A DNA stretch of 64,000 nucleotides, taken from the NCBI RefSeq assembly GCF_002086675.1, contig NZ_MVIF01000012.1:25175-89174 (forward strand), written 5' to 3'. The translations under genes and the position numbers were made by a program. Numbering within the stretch: position 1 is the first letter of the stretch; every line of letters starts with the position of its first letter. The stretch is from Mycobacterium persicum (lineage in GTDB: Bacteria; Actinomycetota; Actinomycetes; Mycobacteriales; Mycobacteriaceae). The notes beneath the pieces are model-generated. The model saw nothing but the letters and a program-made list of their open reading frames with translations. It was not told the DNA's origin and did no database searches. Shown piece by piece: positions 1 to 8,794 of the stretch.

Positions 1-813
1 TGGACGGTGCTGGTGCCCCGCACCAAGGACCAGGCCGGCGAGATGAGCGAGCGGTTGACGTCCTACGGGGCGCTGCCGGTCGAGGTGCCGACCATTGCCG
101 TCGAACCGCCGCGCAGCCCCGCGCAGATGGAACGCGCCGTCAAGGGCCTGGTCGACGGCCGGTTCCAATGGGTGGTGTTCACCTCGACCAACGCGGTGCG
201 GGCCGTCTGGGAGAAATTCGGCGAATTCGGACTGGACGCGCGGGCGTTCTCCGGGGTCAAGATCGCTTGTGTCGGCGAATCGACCGCCGACCGGGTTCGG
301 GCCTTCGGGATCAGCCCCGAGCTGGTGCCGTCCGGTGAGCAGTCGTCGATGGGTCTGCTCGACGAATTCCCGCCATATGACAGCATTTTCGACCCGGTCA
401 ACCGGGTCCTGCTGCCGCGCGCCGACATCGCCACCGAAACGCTGGCCGAGGGACTGCGCGAACGTGGCTGGGAAATCGAGGACGTCACCGCCTACCGGAC
501 CGTGCGGGCCGCGCCGCCGCCGGCGGCCACCCGCGAAATGATCAAGACGGGCGGTTTCGACGCGGTGTGCTTCACCTCGAGCTCAACCGTGCGCAACCTG
601 GTCGGCATTGCCGGCAAGCCGCACGCACGCACCATCATCGCCTGCATCGGCCCCAAAACCGCCGAGACCGCCGCAGAATTCGGGCTTCGGGTGGATGTCC
701 AGCCGGAGACCGCCGCGGTGGGTCCGCTGGTCGACGCCCTGGCCGAACATGCCGCCCGATTGCGCGCCGAGGGCGCGCTGCCGCCGCCGCGCAAGAAGAG
801 CCGCAGGCGCTAG
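1..813 (+). CDS. hemD: Uroporphyrinogen-III synthase (HemD), 5' partial
   Basis: The frame is open at base 1, so the gene starts to the left of the window. The visible ~270 residues are a uroporphyrinogen-III synthase domain, which closes hydroxymethylbilane into uroporphyrinogen III in cytosolic heme and corrin synthesis. Typical blocks are visible: the N-terminal LVPRTKDQAGEM, the FTSTNAV segment near residue 58 and FTSSSTVRNL near residue 188. In mycobacteria this domain is usually the C-terminal half of a longer protein that also carries a uroporphyrinogen methyltransferase domain; that half would lie outside the window. The C-terminus is basic (KKSRRR). hemB follows after 19 bp, consistent with one heme operon. 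Confidence 0.92.
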   Translation, partial: WTVLVPRTKDQAGEMSERLTSYGALPVEVPTIAVEPPRSPAQMERAVKGLVDGRFQWVVFTSTNAVRAVWEKFGEFGLDARAFSGVKIACVGESTADRVRAFGISPELVPSGEQSSMGLLDEFPPYDSIFDPVNRVLLPRADIATETLAEGLRERGWEIEDVTAYRTVRAAPPPAATREMIKTGGFDAVCFTSSSTVRNLVGIAGKPHARTIIACIGPKTAETAAEFGLRVDVQPETAAVGPLVDALAEHAARLRAEGALPPPRKKSRRR

Positions 814-832
814 TGGCCGCGGGTCGCCGCGC

Positions 833-1813
833 ATGAGCTCCCCGCGGCAGCGGCCACGCCGGCTCCGCTCAACCCCCGCGATGCGTCGTTTGGTGGCGCA
901 AACCTCCTTGGAGCCAAGGCATTTGGTGCTACCGATGTTCGTCGCCGACGGTATATCGGAATCGCAGCCGATCCGTTCTATGCCGGGCGTGGTGCAGCAC
1001 ACCCGTGATTCGCTGCGCGGCGCCGCCGCCGACGCGGTCGCCGCCGGAGTGGGCGGGCTGATGCTGTTCGGTGTGCCCCGGGACGCGTCGAAAGACGCTA
1101 TCGGTTCGGCCGGCACCGACCCGGACGGCATCCTCAACGTCGCGCTTCGGGACCTGGCCAAGGACCTGGGCGACGCGACGGTGTTGATGGCCGACACCTG
1201 CCTGGACGAGTTCACCGACCACGGGCATTGCGGTGTCCTCGACGAGCGCGGCCGGGTCGACAACGACGCCACCGTGGACCGCTACGTGGAACTGGCGGTG
1301 GCCCAAGCACGGGCAGGGGCCCACGTGGTCGGTCCGAGCGGGATGATGGACGGCCAGGTGGGCGCGATCCGCGACGGCCTGGACGCCGCCGGCTACACCG
1401 ACGTGGTGATCCTGGCCTACGCCGCCAAGTTCGCCTCGGCCTTCTACGGACCCTTCCGGGAGGCGGTGAGCTGCAGCCTGTCCGGCGACCGGCGGACCTA
1501 CCAGCAGGAACCGGGCAATGCACGCGAGGCGCTGCGGGAAATCCAGCTGGATCTGGACGAGGGTGCCGACATCGTGATGGTCAAACCGGCGATGGGATAC
1601 CTGGACATCGTGTCCGCGGCGGCCGCCAATTCACCGGTGCCGGTGGCCGCCTACCAGGTCTCGGGGGAGTACGCGATGATTCGCGCGGCCGCGGCTCACA
1701 ACTGGATCGACGAACGTGCCGCCGCGCTGGAATCGCTGACCAGCATCCGGCGCGCCGGGGCCGATATCGTGCTCAGCTACTGGGCCGCCGAAGCGGCGGG
1801 TTGGCTTTCGTGA
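833..1813 (+). CDS. hemB: Delta-aminolevulinic acid dehydratase (porphobilinogen synthase)
   Basis: This 326-aa cytosolic enzyme condenses two 5-aminolevulinate molecules to porphobilinogen, the second committed step of heme synthesis. Both active-site lysines are visible: K199 in AYAAKFASAFYG and the Schiff-base lysine K251 in VMVKPAMGYLD. The metal-site segment DTCLDEFTDHGHCG lies near residue 120. The ATG at 833 gives the family's usual length and N-terminus (RPRRLRSTPAMRRLV); an open frame continues upstream of it but only as antisense-like sequence over hemD. Downstream the stop is followed closely by the next gene, suggesting co-transcription. Confidence 0.97.
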   Translation: MSSPRQRPRRLRSTPAMRRLVAQTSLEPRHLVLPMFVADGISESQPIRSMPGVVQHTRDSLRGAAADAVAAGVGGLMLFGVPRDASKDAIGSAGTDPDGILNVALRDLAKDLGDATVLMADTCLDEFTDHGHCGVLDERGRVDNDATVDRYVELAVAQARAGAHVVGPSGMMDGQVGAIRDGLDAAGYTDVVILAYAAKFASAFYGPFREAVSCSLSGDRRTYQQEPGNAREALREIQLDLDEGADIVMVKPAMGYLDIVSAAAANSPVPVAAYQVSGEYAMIRAAAAHNWIDERAAALESLTSIRRAGADIVLSYWAAEAAGWLS

Positions 1814-1824
1814 CGGAGGCTTCC

Positions 1825-2367
1825 ATGACATCAGCGGGGGACACCAAATCCAAGCCGTTGTTCTACGAACCCGGCGCCAGCTGGTACTGGCTGTTGGCCG
1901 GTCCGATCGCGGCGGTGTCGATGATGTTGATCGAAATGTCCGGCGGCGGCGGGGTTGGGCTGGTGACGCCGGCGATTTTCCTGGTGATGGTGTCGGTGTT
2001 CGTGGCGGTGCAAGTGAAGGCGGCGCGCATCCACACCTCCGTGGAACTCACCGAAGACGCGTTGCGACAGGGCACCGAGACCATCCTGGTGTCCGAGATC
2101 GTGAAGGTGTTTCCCGAGCCGGAGAATTCGGAGGCATCGGGCAAGCCGTTGGCCACGTGGCAGTCGGCGCGGGCGCTCGGCGAACTGGTCGGGGTGCCGC
2201 GGGGCCGGGTGGGCATCGGTCTGAAGCTCACCGGGGGCCGCACCGCCCAAGCCTGGGCGCGACGACATCGTCACCTGCGGGCTGCGCTGACTCCACTGGT
2301 CACCGAGCGCGTCGAGCCCGTCCAGGTGGACGTCGACGATGACGACGACACGGGGTCGGCGCGGTGA
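1825..2367 (+). CDS. Conserved two-TM membrane protein (Rv0513-like)
   Basis: A 180-aa protein with two hydrophobic segments at about residues 20-65 (WYWLLAGPIAAVSMMLIEM and an AIFLVMVSVFVAVQV helix), then a soluble C-terminal domain ending in an acidic run of aspartates. It resembles the DUF3093-type proteins of actinobacteria found beside hemB. The ATG at 1825 was chosen because ACGGAGGC lies 5 bp upstream; a GTG at 1810 overlapping the hemB stop is possible. No enzymatic motif is visible and the function is unknown. Confidence 0.85.
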   Translation: MTSAGDTKSKPLFYEPGASWYWLLAGPIAAVSMMLIEMSGGGGVGLVTPAIFLVMVSVFVAVQVKAARIHTSVELTEDALRQGTETILVSEIVKVFPEPENSEASGKPLATWQSARALGELVGVPRGRVGIGLKLTGGRTAQAWARRHRHLRAALTPLVTERVEPVQVDVDDDDDTGSAR

Positions 2368-2645
2368 CGGCCCGTCACCGGGCGGTGGCCGAGCTGGCCG
2401 TGTCCGTGGTCGCGGCGGTGGCCACCGCGGCAAGCTGGCTGCATACCCGGTCGACAGTGGTGGTGGGGCCGGTTGCCGACGGGCAACCGGTCACCGTGTC
2501 CGTGGTCTATCACCCGCAGCTGCTGGTGCTGACGTTGTTGCTGGCGACGGTCGCCGGAATTTTCGCGGTGGTGGGGGCGGCCCGGTTGCGGCGAAGTGCC
2601 CGGCCATCGGCGGGCGCTGAGCGGACTGCTAAGCCGTCTTCCTGA
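2364..2645 (+). CDS. Small conserved membrane protein (Rv0514-like)
   Basis: A 93-aa protein whose GTG start overlaps the previous stop (GTGA), so the two genes are translationally coupled. It has two predicted transmembrane helices, at about residues 7-24 and 50-75, separated by an extracytoplasmic loop of about 25 residues containing a threonine/valine-rich stretch. The C-terminus is basic. Same location and size class as Rv0514 of M. tuberculosis. Function unknown. Confidence 0.8.
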   Translation: MTARHRAVAELAVSVVAAVATAASWLHTRSTVVVGPVADGQPVTVSVVYHPQLLVLTLLLATVAGIFAVVGAARLRRSARPSAGAERTAKPSS

Positions 2646-3078
2646 TCAGCGGCAGGACCAGCTGACGGCGGCTGACGATGGCGTCGGCCAAGTCGCGAAG
2701 CGCCTCGTGGACGGAGCCGGTGAGCGGAAACGGTGCGTCGTCGGGGTCGTCACCGAGCAGCTGGCGGACGGCCGGGCTCGCGACCAGTGACCACTGCACA
2801 CCGGCGGCTTGGCAGTTCTCGTCAAGCGTCTGCAACAGTGAGAGGCCGGCCGCGGAGAAGTAACTGACGCCGCTCAGGTCGAGGACCACCGGGTGATCCT
2901 CGAGGATGAACCGCCCAAGGTACTTGCTGACCTCATCGATATTGACGGCGTCGATGTCTCCGCGGATGGTCAGCACCGTGGCCAGGTGACGACAATGCGC
3001 CCGAATCTGCGCGCCGGCGCAGTCGTAGGTCCAGTTTCCCCGTCGACCCGTCGGATCAGCGACGTCGGCGATAGTCAT
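2629..3078 (-). CDS. STAS-domain anti-anti-sigma factor (Rv0516c-like)
   Basis: A 149-aa protein with a STAS domain covering about residues 30-130. The conserved helix-loop reads SYFSAAGLSLL, and S75 is the serine that is phospho-regulated in this family. The M. tuberculosis homologue Rv0516c is a known PknD substrate linked to SigF control; by homology this should sequester an anti-sigma factor. The ATG at 3078 was chosen because GGGGAGTGAGG lies just upstream on this strand; a longer frame to 3114 lacks such a site. Its 3' end overlaps the 3' end of the convergent small membrane protein gene by 17 bp. Confidence 0.88.
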   Translation of the reverse strand: MTIADVADPTGRRGNWTYDCAGAQIRAHCRHLATVLTIRGDIDAVNIDEVSKYLGRFILEDHPVVLDLSGVSYFSAAGLSLLQTLDENCQAAGVQWSLVASPAVRQLLGDDPDDAPFPLTGSVHEALRDLADAIVSRRQLVLPLIRKTA

Positions 3079-3448
3079 GAGCGGCCTCACTCCCCGTGGC
3101 AGTCTGGCCACCAACGCTAACCCGCAAACATAAGGAGACCGAAAGCCGCGTTTAACTCTTTGCTAAGAGCGATTTTCGCGGAAGTTGCCGAGCCTCCAGC
3201 AACGTCGGTCGCACCGGGGCGGCGGTTTTTTACGGCAATCTCCCAGGATGCGCCGGTGCCGTCGGGAGCGTCTCGCTGTTAGGCTGCGATGGCTGCCCAT
3301 CGCCCAGTCGGCGGGCCAGAGAACAGGCGGGTCGCCCGCTCAGCCGAAGCAGCAGGCGCACGCCCGACGACAATGCGCGCCACGTAGCGAGGTGGGGCAC
3401 CGGCACCACCGCCCGTCGGGGAGCTTGCGGGGCGGAGTCGGGCATTGG
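3079..3448. other. Intergenic region between divergent genes
   Basis: About 370 bp lies between the divergently read anti-anti-sigma factor and acyltransferase genes. It must hold both promoters. A possible -10 hexamer TAGGCT lies near 3280, but no convincing -35 box or SigF-type pair was found. No credible small ORF or RNA was seen. The 13E12-repeat gene Rv0515, which sits near here in H37Rv, is absent. Confidence 0.5.
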
Positions 3449-4741
3449 ATGACGAAACAGCAGAGTCCAGACGGAAAGAGCGTCGTGCGCACCGGAGATA
3501 TCACCGCAGACATCAGGGGTGAGATCCGCGGGGAGATCAAGTCGCTGACCGGACTTCGCATCATCGCCGCGGTATGGGTCGTGCTGTTTCACTTCCGGCC
3601 GATGCTGGGCGATGCATCGCCGGATTTCCGTGACGCGCTCGCGCCGGTGCTCAACTGCGGTGCCCAGGGCGTCGACCTGTTCTTCATTCTCAGTGGCTTT
3701 GTGCTGACCTGGAACTACCTCGACCGGATGGGCAGGTCCTGGTCGACCCGCGCCACCGTGCATTTCCTGTGGTTGCGGCTGGCCCGGGTGTGGCCGGTCT
3801 ACCTGGTCACCTTGCACCTGGCCGCACTGCTGGTGATCTTGAGCCTGCACGTCGGGCATGTGCCGCTGCCGGAAGTGAGAGATCTCACCGCTATCAGCTA
3901 CCTCCGGCAGATCCTGTTGGTGCAGTTGTGGTTTCAGCCGTTCTTCGACGGGTCCAGTTGGGACGGCCCGGCCTGGTCGATCAGCGCCGAATGGCTGGCC
4001 TACCTGCTGTTCGGTGTGCTCATCCTGGTGATCTTGCGAATGGAACGCGTTACCCGCGCCCGCAGCCTGATGCTGCTGGCTTTCGCCGCGTCGTTGCCGC
4101 CGGTGCTGCTGCTGCTGGCCAGCGGCCAGTTCTACACGCCGTGGAGTTGGCTGCCGCGCATCGTCACACAGTTCATCGCGGGGGCGCTGGCCTGTGCCGC
4201 GGTGCGCCGGTTGCGGCTGTCCGATCGTGCCCGCCGGGTGGCCGGATACCTTTCCCTGCTGCTGATCGCGGTCATGGTGGCCGTCATGTACTGGTTGGAC
4301 GCGCATCCCATCACCGGAGTCGTAGACAGCGGCGGCGTGGTCGACGTGCTGTTCGTTCCGCTGGTGATCACGCTGGCGGTCGGCCTGGGCAGCCTACCGG
4401 GACTGCTGTCGACGCGGCTGATGGTTTACGGCGGGCAAATCTCATTTTGCCTGTACATGGTGCATGAGCTGGTGCACACCGGGTGGGGCTGGGCCGTTCT
4501 CCAATTCGATCTGACGCCGCAGGACAACCCGTGGAAATGGAACATCATCGGCCTGCTGGCGATCGCCGTGGGCGCCTCGATCCTGCTGTATCACTTCGTC
4601 GAGGAGCCCGCGCGCCGCTGGATGCGCAAGATGGTAGATGTAAGAGCAGTGCACCGGAAAAGCGAATCCGCTGAGTCGACGAGCGCCACGCTTCATCCGA
4701 TCGACGGTGCGCGGGAAGCGGTTTCGGCCCGCGCGGGGTGA
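3449..4741 (+). CDS. Acyltransferase-3 family integral membrane protein (Rv0517-like)
   Basis: A 430-aa multi-spanning membrane protein with about ten hydrophobic helices. It belongs to the acyltransferase-3 (OafA/NodX-like) family, which moves acyl groups onto surface carbohydrates. Diagnostic features are the N-terminal LTGLRIIAAVWVVLFHF block with the conserved histidine (about residue 45) and VDLFFILSGFVLTW (about residues 74-87). The ATG at 3449 matches the size of Rv0517 and has GGCGGAG upstream. The cytosolic tail after the last helix is charged. A secreted SGNH hydrolase follows after 78 bp, a common pairing for O-acylation and deacylation. The substrate is unknown. Confidence 0.88.
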   Translation: MTKQQSPDGKSVVRTGDITADIRGEIRGEIKSLTGLRIIAAVWVVLFHFRPMLGDASPDFRDALAPVLNCGAQGVDLFFILSGFVLTWNYLDRMGRSWSTRATVHFLWLRLARVWPVYLVTLHLAALLVILSLHVGHVPLPEVRDLTAISYLRQILLVQLWFQPFFDGSSWDGPAWSISAEWLAYLLFGVLILVILRMERVTRARSLMLLAFAASLPPVLLLLASGQFYTPWSWLPRIVTQFIAGALACAAVRRLRLSDRARRVAGYLSLLLIAVMVAVMYWLDAHPITGVVDSGGVVDVLFVPLVITLAVGLGSLPGLLSTRLMVYGGQISFCLYMVHELVHTGWGWAVLQFDLTPQDNPWKWNIIGLLAIAVGASILLYHFVEEPARRWMRKMVDVRAVHRKSESAESTSATLHPIDGAREAVSARAG

Positions 4742-4819
4742 CGGTTGCAGCGCGTCGACGGCAAGTTCGCCGAGATTCCTCGTACGATGACGGCGCCGTA
4801 TCCCAGCGGAGGTTTGGTA

Positions 4820-5494
4820 GTGAGTCGGGTGGCCATGTTCATCATTGGTCTGACTCTGGTGGCCGCCGCGACCCCGGCAGCCCCCGGCTACCGCCCGTTG
4901 ACCATGGATTTCCGGCTCACCCACCTCGCGGTGATCGGCGACTCCTATACCGCCGGCACCGACGAGGGAGGCTTGGGCGCCACGTCGTGGACGGCGCGCG
5001 CCTGGCAGGCGCTGGCTCGTGCCGGAGAGCGGATTGCCCCCGATGTGGCGGCCGAGGGCCGAGCCGGTTACGGGGTGCCCGGTGACCATGGCAGCGTCTT
5101 CGAGGATCTGACCGCTAGGGCGGTCAAGCCCGACGATGTGCTGGTGGTGTTCTTCGGGTCCCGCAACGACGCGGGTGTCGAGCCGCAATTGCTGGCCGAA
5201 AAGGCCGGCGCGACTTTCGATCTGGCCCGCCGCTTGGCGCCGTCGGCGAGGTTGCTGGTGATCGGGCCGCCGTGGCCCGCCGCCGAGGTCCCCGACTCGG
5301 TGCTGCAGATTCGCGACGTGCTCAACGCTGCGGCGCACGCCGCGGGAGCAGCATTCGTCGATCCAATCGGCGACGGCTGGTTCGTGGACAGGCCCGAGTT
5401 GATCGGCGCGGACGGCGTGCACCCCACCGACGCCGGGCATCAATATCTGGCGGACAAGATCGCACCGCTCATTCGCGCGCAGTTACCGCGATGA
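4820..5494 (+). CDS. Secreted SGNH/GDSL hydrolase (Rv0518-like)
   Basis: A 224-aa exported protein. Residues 1-27 form a signal peptide (hydrophobic FIIGLTLVAAATPA), followed by an SGNH hydrolase fold. Catalytic blocks are visible: GDSY with the nucleophile serine in LAVIGDSYTAG, the GSRND asparagine block, and the terminal DGVHPT Asp-His pair. The GTG start at 4820 was preferred over upstream candidates because GCGGAGG lies 7 bp before it and it places the signal peptide at the N-terminus. Likely an acylesterase acting outside the membrane on envelope sugars or lipids, by analogy with its acyltransferase neighbours. Confidence 0.87.
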   Translation: MSRVAMFIIGLTLVAAATPAAPGYRPLTMDFRLTHLAVIGDSYTAGTDEGGLGATSWTARAWQALARAGERIAPDVAAEGRAGYGVPGDHGSVFEDLTARAVKPDDVLVVFFGSRNDAGVEPQLLAEKAGATFDLARRLAPSARLLVIGPPWPAAEVPDSVLQIRDVLNAAAHAAGAAFVDPIGDGWFVDRPELIGADGVHPTDAGHQYLADKIAPLIRAQLPR

Positions 5495-5548
5495 GCGGGC
5501 TGATTTTCGTCCAAATCTTCAGCCGCACAAGGTGGTAGGGGTCGCCAC

Positions 5549-5665
5549 TCAGTCTTCCGCGTGCCTTTCGTAGTCCCAACGCTCAAGGCGCGCTTGCAAT
5601 TGCACGAGACCGAGTCCGGCGACTGGCGTAAGCGCCGTCACAAATATCACCATCAACGGACTCAT
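5549..5665 (-). CDS. Small single-TM protein, 38 aa, ending WDYERHAED
   Basis: This short ORF reads MSPLMVIFVTALTPVAGLGL, then an amphipathic, charged tail LQARLERWDYERHAED. GGAGG lies 6 bp upstream of its ATG. The layout is one N-terminal transmembrane helix of about 17 residues and a charged cytosolic helix. I recall similar tiny mycobacterial proteins ending in an LERWDxxRHAxD tail, but cannot verify this here. It lies between the SGNH hydrolase and the large acyltransferase gene, on the acyltransferase strand. Function unknown. Confidence 0.65.
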   Translation of the reverse strand: MSPLMVIFVTALTPVAGLGLVQLQARLERWDYERHAED

Positions 5666-5757
5666 CTCGAAACCTCCAAGACTCCTTCAGTGATAACACG
5701 TTCTGCGTGGTTATGTGGTTCATTCGCAAAGAAATTCATCCGTGTCGTAATCCAACG

Positions 5758-7926
5758 TCACCCTTCGGCCAGGGCGCGATCGGCCAGCGCCCCGATAACC
5801 GGTGTCAGCAGCTGCGAGTACTCGGTTGTCACGTGGTTGTCGTCGCGGAACACCAGGGTGTTGCCCACGATCACCGGGCATCGCTCGGTGCTGCAAAATA
5901 GATCGGTCAGATCCGCATAGTGGCCGCCGGCGGCTGCGGTGGCCGCCTGCTCGGCGGCGATACCGTCGCCATTGGCGGCCACCGACCGAAGGGGCGCGCA
6001 GCCGCGTGCGTCGTCCAAGTGGGCGGAAAGGCACGTCGGCACCGAAGAATGCGGATCGGCGACCGGGCCCAGCACCAGCACCGCCGAACCGTTGCTGCGC
6101 AGCTGGGCCACCGTCCGGAACAGCGCATCGATCCACGCCGGGTCGTAGGACGCGAAGCTGAAGTCCGCGTGGTAGCGGCGGCTCATGCCCAGCACCACCA
6201 GGCGCGGCCGCTCGGCCCGCAGCCGGTCGAGTATCTCGGCGCGCCACTGTTCGCACTCGGTGTACCTGCGGCCCAGGTACGGGCTGACGATCGGCAGGTC
6301 CAGCAGCGGGCAGGTCACTTTGCCCAACGTCTCCAGCCGCCAGTGCCGCTGCGTGGCGGCCTGTTGCAGAGCCGGGTCCCACATGGCGGCATGCGAGTCG
6401 CCGACCAGCGCGATGGTCGTCGCCGACGCGGTGTCGGCCGAAGCGCACTCGCGCTGGCCGACGTCACGCCAGGACCGCAGGCAGCCGTTGACGAAGACGG
6501 GGGCCTTGTCGCCTGGCGCCGCAGCCAGCGGCGGGTTCAGATTCGTCGGCACCGCCCGCAGGTCCGCGGCGGCAGCGACGGCGTCGCGCACCTGGGCGAA
6601 GAGACTCCGGATCGCCGCCTCCCGCGGGCTCGGGGCGTTGGCGCTCGCGGCCGCCGAGGGTAACGCGGCGATCTTGGCCTCGGGGGCGGCGGCTCCGTGG
6701 CCGGCCGGTGCCGGTATCGCGGTCAGCAATACCGCGGACGCGCACGCCGCGACGGCGCTGGTCGCACCGGCCAGTGCCAGGCTCGCCCTGGCGGATCGGC
6801 GGAACGCCGCGGCGAACCGGCCGGGATTTTCGACCAGATGCAGCGTGATCACCGCAAGCCCGGCCGAGACGATGGTGGCCGCCAGCCTGGCCGGCAGTCC
6901 GGCGGAATCGCCGAGCAGCGGCGGCATCAGGAGCAGCACCGGCCAATGCCAGAGGTACCACGAGTACGACACCCGCCCGATCGCGCGCATGGCCGGACGG
7001 CACAGCACGCGACCGACTCCCATCGCGCCGGTGACGCAACCGCTGCCGATCACCAGCGCGGTGCCCAGCACCGGCAGCAGCGCCGCGGTGCCGGGGTAGG
7101 GAGTACCCGGGCCCAGCTGGGTGCAGGTCAGCAGGATCAGCGCCAGACCGCCCCAGCCGACGACTGCCGCGGGCGCCAGCGGCAGCCGTCGCCAATGACC
7201 GATCGAGAGGGCCACCAACCCGCCGGCGGCTAGTTCCCAGGCGCGGGTGGGCAGCGAGAAGAACGCCCACGACGGCGACGTGCGGGTCCAGACCGCCGCC
7301 GCCGCCAGCGACGCCGCCGCCACCAAACCCAGGGCGACGGCATACGGCATGGCCCGCGACCCGGTGCCGCGACCGACTCGTCGGACCAGCCATCCGGTGC
7401 CGATGATCAGCGCCGGCCACACCAGGTAGAACTGTTCCTCGACGCCCAGTGACCAGTAATGCTGGAAGGGCGACGGGGGCTGGTCGGCGGACAGGTAATC
7501 GGTGCCTTGCCCGGCGAACCGGTAGTTGCCGACATACAACGCGCTGGCAATGCCGTCGACGAAGACCCGCCGCGCTTGCAGGGGCGGCAGCAGTGCGGCG
7601 GCGCCGATCGCGGTGGCCACGCCGACGGTAGCCGCGGCGGGCAGCAGCCGGCGCGCCCGCGCACCGTAGAAGCGGCCCAGCCGGACGGTACCGGTGGTGG
7701 TCACCTCGCGCCACAGCAAGCCGGTGATGAGGAAGCCGGAGATGACGAAGAAGACGTCCACGCCGATGTAGCCGCCGACGATGCCCGGTATGCCGGCGTG
7801 ATAGAGCACGACGGCGACCACCGCGACCGCCCGCAAGCCCTCGATGTCCGGGCGGAAAGCGATCCCTCGATTGGGCCGCCCAGCTGAACGGAGCGGGCCG
7901 GCGGGGTCTTTCGGGGGAGCTGTCAT
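5758..7926 (-). CDS. Acyltransferase-3 membrane protein fused to C-terminal SGNH domain
   Basis: A 722-aa two-part protein. Residues ~20-400 are an acyltransferase-3 membrane domain with about ten helices (FRPDIEGLRAVAVVAVVLYH, VFFVISGFLITGLLWRE, YWSLGVEEQFYLVWP). Residues ~470-722 form an extracytoplasmic SGNH-type domain with VGDSHAAMW (the serine block) and the late DDNHVT Asp-His element. Proteins of this architecture O-acetylate surface polysaccharides, with the SGNH part completing transfer. The ATG at 7926 was chosen because it lies 10 bp after the stop of the upstream esterase gene, so the two are likely co-transcribed. No H37Rv equivalent at this position is recalled. The polysaccharide target is unknown. 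Confidence 0.9.
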   Translation of the reverse strand: MTAPPKDPAGPLRSAGRPNRGIAFRPDIEGLRAVAVVAVVLYHAGIPGIVGGYIGVDVFFVISGFLITGLLWREVTTTGTVRLGRFYGARARRLLPAAATVGVATAIGAAALLPPLQARRVFVDGIASALYVGNYRFAGQGTDYLSADQPPSPFQHYWSLGVEEQFYLVWPALIIGTGWLVRRVGRGTGSRAMPYAVALGLVAAASLAAAAVWTRTSPSWAFFSLPTRAWELAAGGLVALSIGHWRRLPLAPAAVVGWGGLALILLTCTQLGPGTPYPGTAALLPVLGTALVIGSGCVTGAMGVGRVLCRPAMRAIGRVSYSWYLWHWPVLLLMPPLLGDSAGLPARLAATIVSAGLAVITLHLVENPGRFAAAFRRSARASLALAGATSAVAACASAVLLTAIPAPAGHGAAAPEAKIAALPSAAASANAPSPREAAIRSLFAQVRDAVAAAADLRAVPTNLNPPLAAAPGDKAPVFVNGCLRSWRDVGQRECASADTASATTIALVGDSHAAMWDPALQQAATQRHWRLETLGKVTCPLLDLPIVSPYLGRRYTECEQWRAEILDRLRAERPRLVVLGMSRRYHADFSFASYDPAWIDALFRTVAQLRSNGSAVLVLGPVADPHSSVPTCLSAHLDDARGCAPLRSVAANGDGIAAEQAATAAAGGHYADLTDLFCSTERCPVIVGNTLVFRDDNHVTTEYSQLLTPVIGALADRALAEG

Positions 7927-7936
7927 CTGGCCGGCT

Positions 7937-8794
7937 TCAGGACGCCATCCAGGCCAGCTCGGCGGGCAGTTGTCCGCGCCAATAGTCCGTGTCATGCCCG
8001 CCGGCGGAGAAGCTGCCCGCCGGGGCCGTCTTCAATTGGCTGACGAACTGCCGCGTGGCGAAGTAGAACCGATCGCCGATGCCGCAGTCCACCCGCAGCG
8101 GAATCTGGTTCAGCGCCGGGAGGCCTAGGACACTGTGGGCCACCCAGTCGTCGTAGCTGTCGAACGCGCCGGGTGCGCTGCCGGTGAACGAGGTGTACAA
8201 GGCCGGGCTGATCGCGCAGATTCCAGCCGTCCGGGCCGGGCCCAGCCGAGCACCCAGCAGCAGCGCGCCGTATCCACCCATGGACCATCCCAGGAATCCC
8301 ACCCGGGTGGTGTCCATCCCCATCGAGGCCAGCAGCGGCAGCAGCTCGTCGAGCACCATCGCGCCGGAGTCGGTGCCGGATGCCCTGCGGTGCCAGTAGG
8401 TGTTGCCGCCGTCGACACCGACCACCGCGAACGGCGGCTTACCCGCCTTGACCAGCTGGGCCAACCCCTCCTCGACGCCGAGCTCGAGCATCATGCCGGC
8501 GTTGCCGTCCTTTCCGTGCAGGGCGATGACCGGCCGCAACAACCTGGTCTGGCCCGGCGGCAGGGCGATCACCCAGTTCGTCTGGATACCGCCGCGGGCA
8601 GCCGAGATGAATGAGCCGGACAGCTTGGTCGGCAAGCTGCTGCCGGCCGCCGGGGGCTCGAACGGGGCCGGCGCCTGCGGTGGCGCCGCCTGGGGTTTGA
8701 GCGGATCCAGCAAGGCGCTCAGAGCCCACACACCAGCGGCTCCCGCGCTGGCTCCGGCGCCCATCCGCAGCACCGCGCGACGGGTCAGGTCAGC
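7937..8794 (-). CDS. Tat-exported alpha/beta-hydrolase esterase (Rv0519c-like)
   Basis: A 285-aa protein beginning with a twin-arginine signal (LTRRAVLRMGAGASAGAAG, about residues 4-22), then a proline/alanine-rich linker and an esterase-type alpha/beta hydrolase. The nucleophile elbow is GWSMGGYGA; the late histidine is in SAGGHDTDYW. This layout matches the mycolyltransferase/esterase-D-like family, and the protein is probably active outside the membrane. The GTG at 8794 puts the RR motif at the N-terminus; in-frame starts at 8848 (ATG) and 8929 (GTG) are alternatives, and none has a strong ribosome binding site. It is directly upstream of the SGNH-acyltransferase gene. Confidence 0.82.
   Translation of the reverse strand, partial: ADLTRRAVLRMGAGASAGAAGVWALSALLDPLKPQAAPPQAPAPFEPPAAGSSLPTKLSGSFISAARGGIQTNWVIALPPGQTRLLRPVIALHGKDGNAGMMLELGVEEGLAQLVKAGKPPFAVVGVDGGNTYWHRRASGTDSGAMVLDELLPLLASMGMDTTRVGFLGWSMGGYGALLLGARLGPARTAGICAISPALYTSFTGSAPGAFDSYDDWVAHSVLGLPALNQIPLRVDCGIGDRFYFATRQFVSQLKTAPAGSFSAGGHDTDYWRGQLPAELAWMAS

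Noticed and set aside
3079..3180. SigF promoter for the anti-anti-sigma factor gene
   Set aside because: GGCTTT and GGTTAG elements on the minus strand are at wrong spacing and match the SigF consensus poorly.
5561..5920. 119-codon plus-strand frame
   Set aside because: No ribosome binding site and atypical composition; the minus-strand 38-aa ORF in the same place has a strong site and sensible sequence.
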